Shown one piece after another: positions 4,825-5,399 of a stretch of DNA of 5,399 nt. The stretch's first letter is position 1. Each line of letters begins with the position of its first letter. The stretch lies in NCBI GenBank assembly GCA_934476025.1, contig CAKSNI010000088.1, forward strand, positions 1 through 5,399. Direction: 5' to 3'. The notes under the pieces were generated by a model. The model worked only from the letters and a program-made list of their open reading frames with translations. It made no database searches and was not told the origin of the DNA. The translations under genes were made by a program, and so were the position numbers. The stretch comes from an uncultured Eubacteriales bacterium (GTDB lineage: Bacteria > Bacillota > Clostridia > Oscillospirales > Acutalibacteraceae).

Positions 4825-5399
4825 CAATAAACCGGGGATTCTCCGATTTCCGATTCAATAATCAGCAGGCGGTTATATTTTGCGGTTCGTTCGCTTCGGC
4901 AGGGAGCGCCCGTTTTGATAAACGGCGCGTTCACGGCGACCGCCAAATCGGCAATCAGGGCATCTTCGCTGTCCCCGGAACGATGGGAAATAACCGGCCG
5001 GTATCCTTCCTTTTCACACATGGCAAGAACTTCCATGGTTTCGCTGAGGGTTCCGATCTGATTCGGTTTGATCAAAACCGCATTGGCTATTTTCAGCTGC
5101 GCACCGTTTTCAACCCGCTTGGCATCGGTAACAAACAGGTCATCCCCCACCAGCATTACCCGACGGGAAAGTTCTGCCGTCAGCTGCTGCCACCCGGCGA
5201 TATCATCTTCCGAGCAGCCGTCCTCCAACGAACAGATCGGATAGTTGTCGCACAGCGATTCATAATAGCGTACGAGTTCCGACGCCGTCATGCCGACCCG
5301 ACGCTTCGGGAGAAAATATCCCTCCGGGGTCTGCCATTCGCTGGAGGCAATATCCAAGGCCAATTCTACCTTTCCTTCATAGCCGGCTTCCCGAATGGC
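4824..5399 (-). CDS. eno: Enolase, C-terminal part (5' end outside window)
   Basis: The last 191 residues of enolase (2-phosphoglycerate hydro-lyase), the glycolytic enzyme that forms phosphoenolpyruvate. The frame stays open to the window edge, where it reads AIREAGYEGKVELALDIASS, so about 230-240 N-terminal residues are missing from view, including the first substrate-binding loops. Visible active-site elements are the metal ligands in SLEDG (57-61 of the visible part) and VGDDLF (84-89), the catalytic base lysine at 111 in LIKPNQIGT, SHRSGDSED (138-146) that binds the phosphate, and the lysine at 162 in IKTGAPCRSER. The end is slightly short: the protein stops at ESPVY soon after the AKYNRLL helix. 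It converges on mscL with the mscL terminator between them. Confidence 0.97.
   Translation of the reverse strand, partial: AIREAGYEGKVELALDIASSEWQTPEGYFLPKRRVGMTASELVRYYESLCDNYPICSLEDGCSEDDIAGWQQLTAELSRRVMLVGDDLFVTDAKRVENGAQLKIANAVLIKPNQIGTLSETMEVLAMCEKEGYRPVISHRSGDSEDALIADLAVAVNAPFIKTGAPCRSERTAKYNRLLIIESEIGESPVY

Noticed and set aside
1..5399. Search for a novel defence, mobile or CRISPR-like system
   Set aside because: All five complete genes and the partial enolase are of familiar housekeeping, regulatory or lipoprotein types. There are no spaced repeat arrays, integrase or transposase motifs, or toxin-antitoxin pairs.

Overview
The window looks like ordinary chromosomal DNA from a Gram-positive member of the Bacillota, most likely class Clostridia (Oscillospiraceae-like). 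This is inferred from several things: a short secreted lipoprotein beside housekeeping genes, strong AGAGGG/GGGAGG-type ribosome binding sites, a clostridial-style AraC regulator, an MscL carrying a C-terminal zinc ribbon, and a moderately GC-rich composition with AT-rich promoters. I see no phage, transposon, CRISPR, tRNA or rRNA signal.

Layout from left to right. (1) A consensus sigma-A promoter embedded in repeats drives a 146-residue lipoprotein, which ends at a strong hairpin terminator. (2) Converging on it from the other strand is a 355-residue sugar kinase of the N-acetylhexosamine 1-kinase (NahK-like) branch of the APH/choline-kinase fold. Its 3' side holds about 190 bases of non-coding DNA with several dyads. 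(3) Divergent from the kinase is an AraC-family regulator of 270 residues. The two genes share a 141-base gap with overlapping promoters flanked by two identical 11-base repeats, which suggests that the regulator controls the kinase and itself. (4) A strong promoter and a structured leader of about 118 bases precede alanine racemase (alr), followed directly by mscL, most likely in one transcript. (5) Convergent to mscL is the C-terminal 191 residues of enolase (eno), which runs off the right end of the window.

Functionally, the kinase and regulator look like a small amino-sugar or sugar utilisation unit. The alr-mscL pair links D-alanine supply for peptidoglycan with osmotic-shock release. 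Eno is glycolytic housekeeping. No gene here amounts to an undescribed system. The points worth a second look are regulatory: the repeat-laden lipoprotein promoter, the paired repeats in the kinase/regulator gap, the multi-helix alr leader, and the zinc-ribbon MscL.
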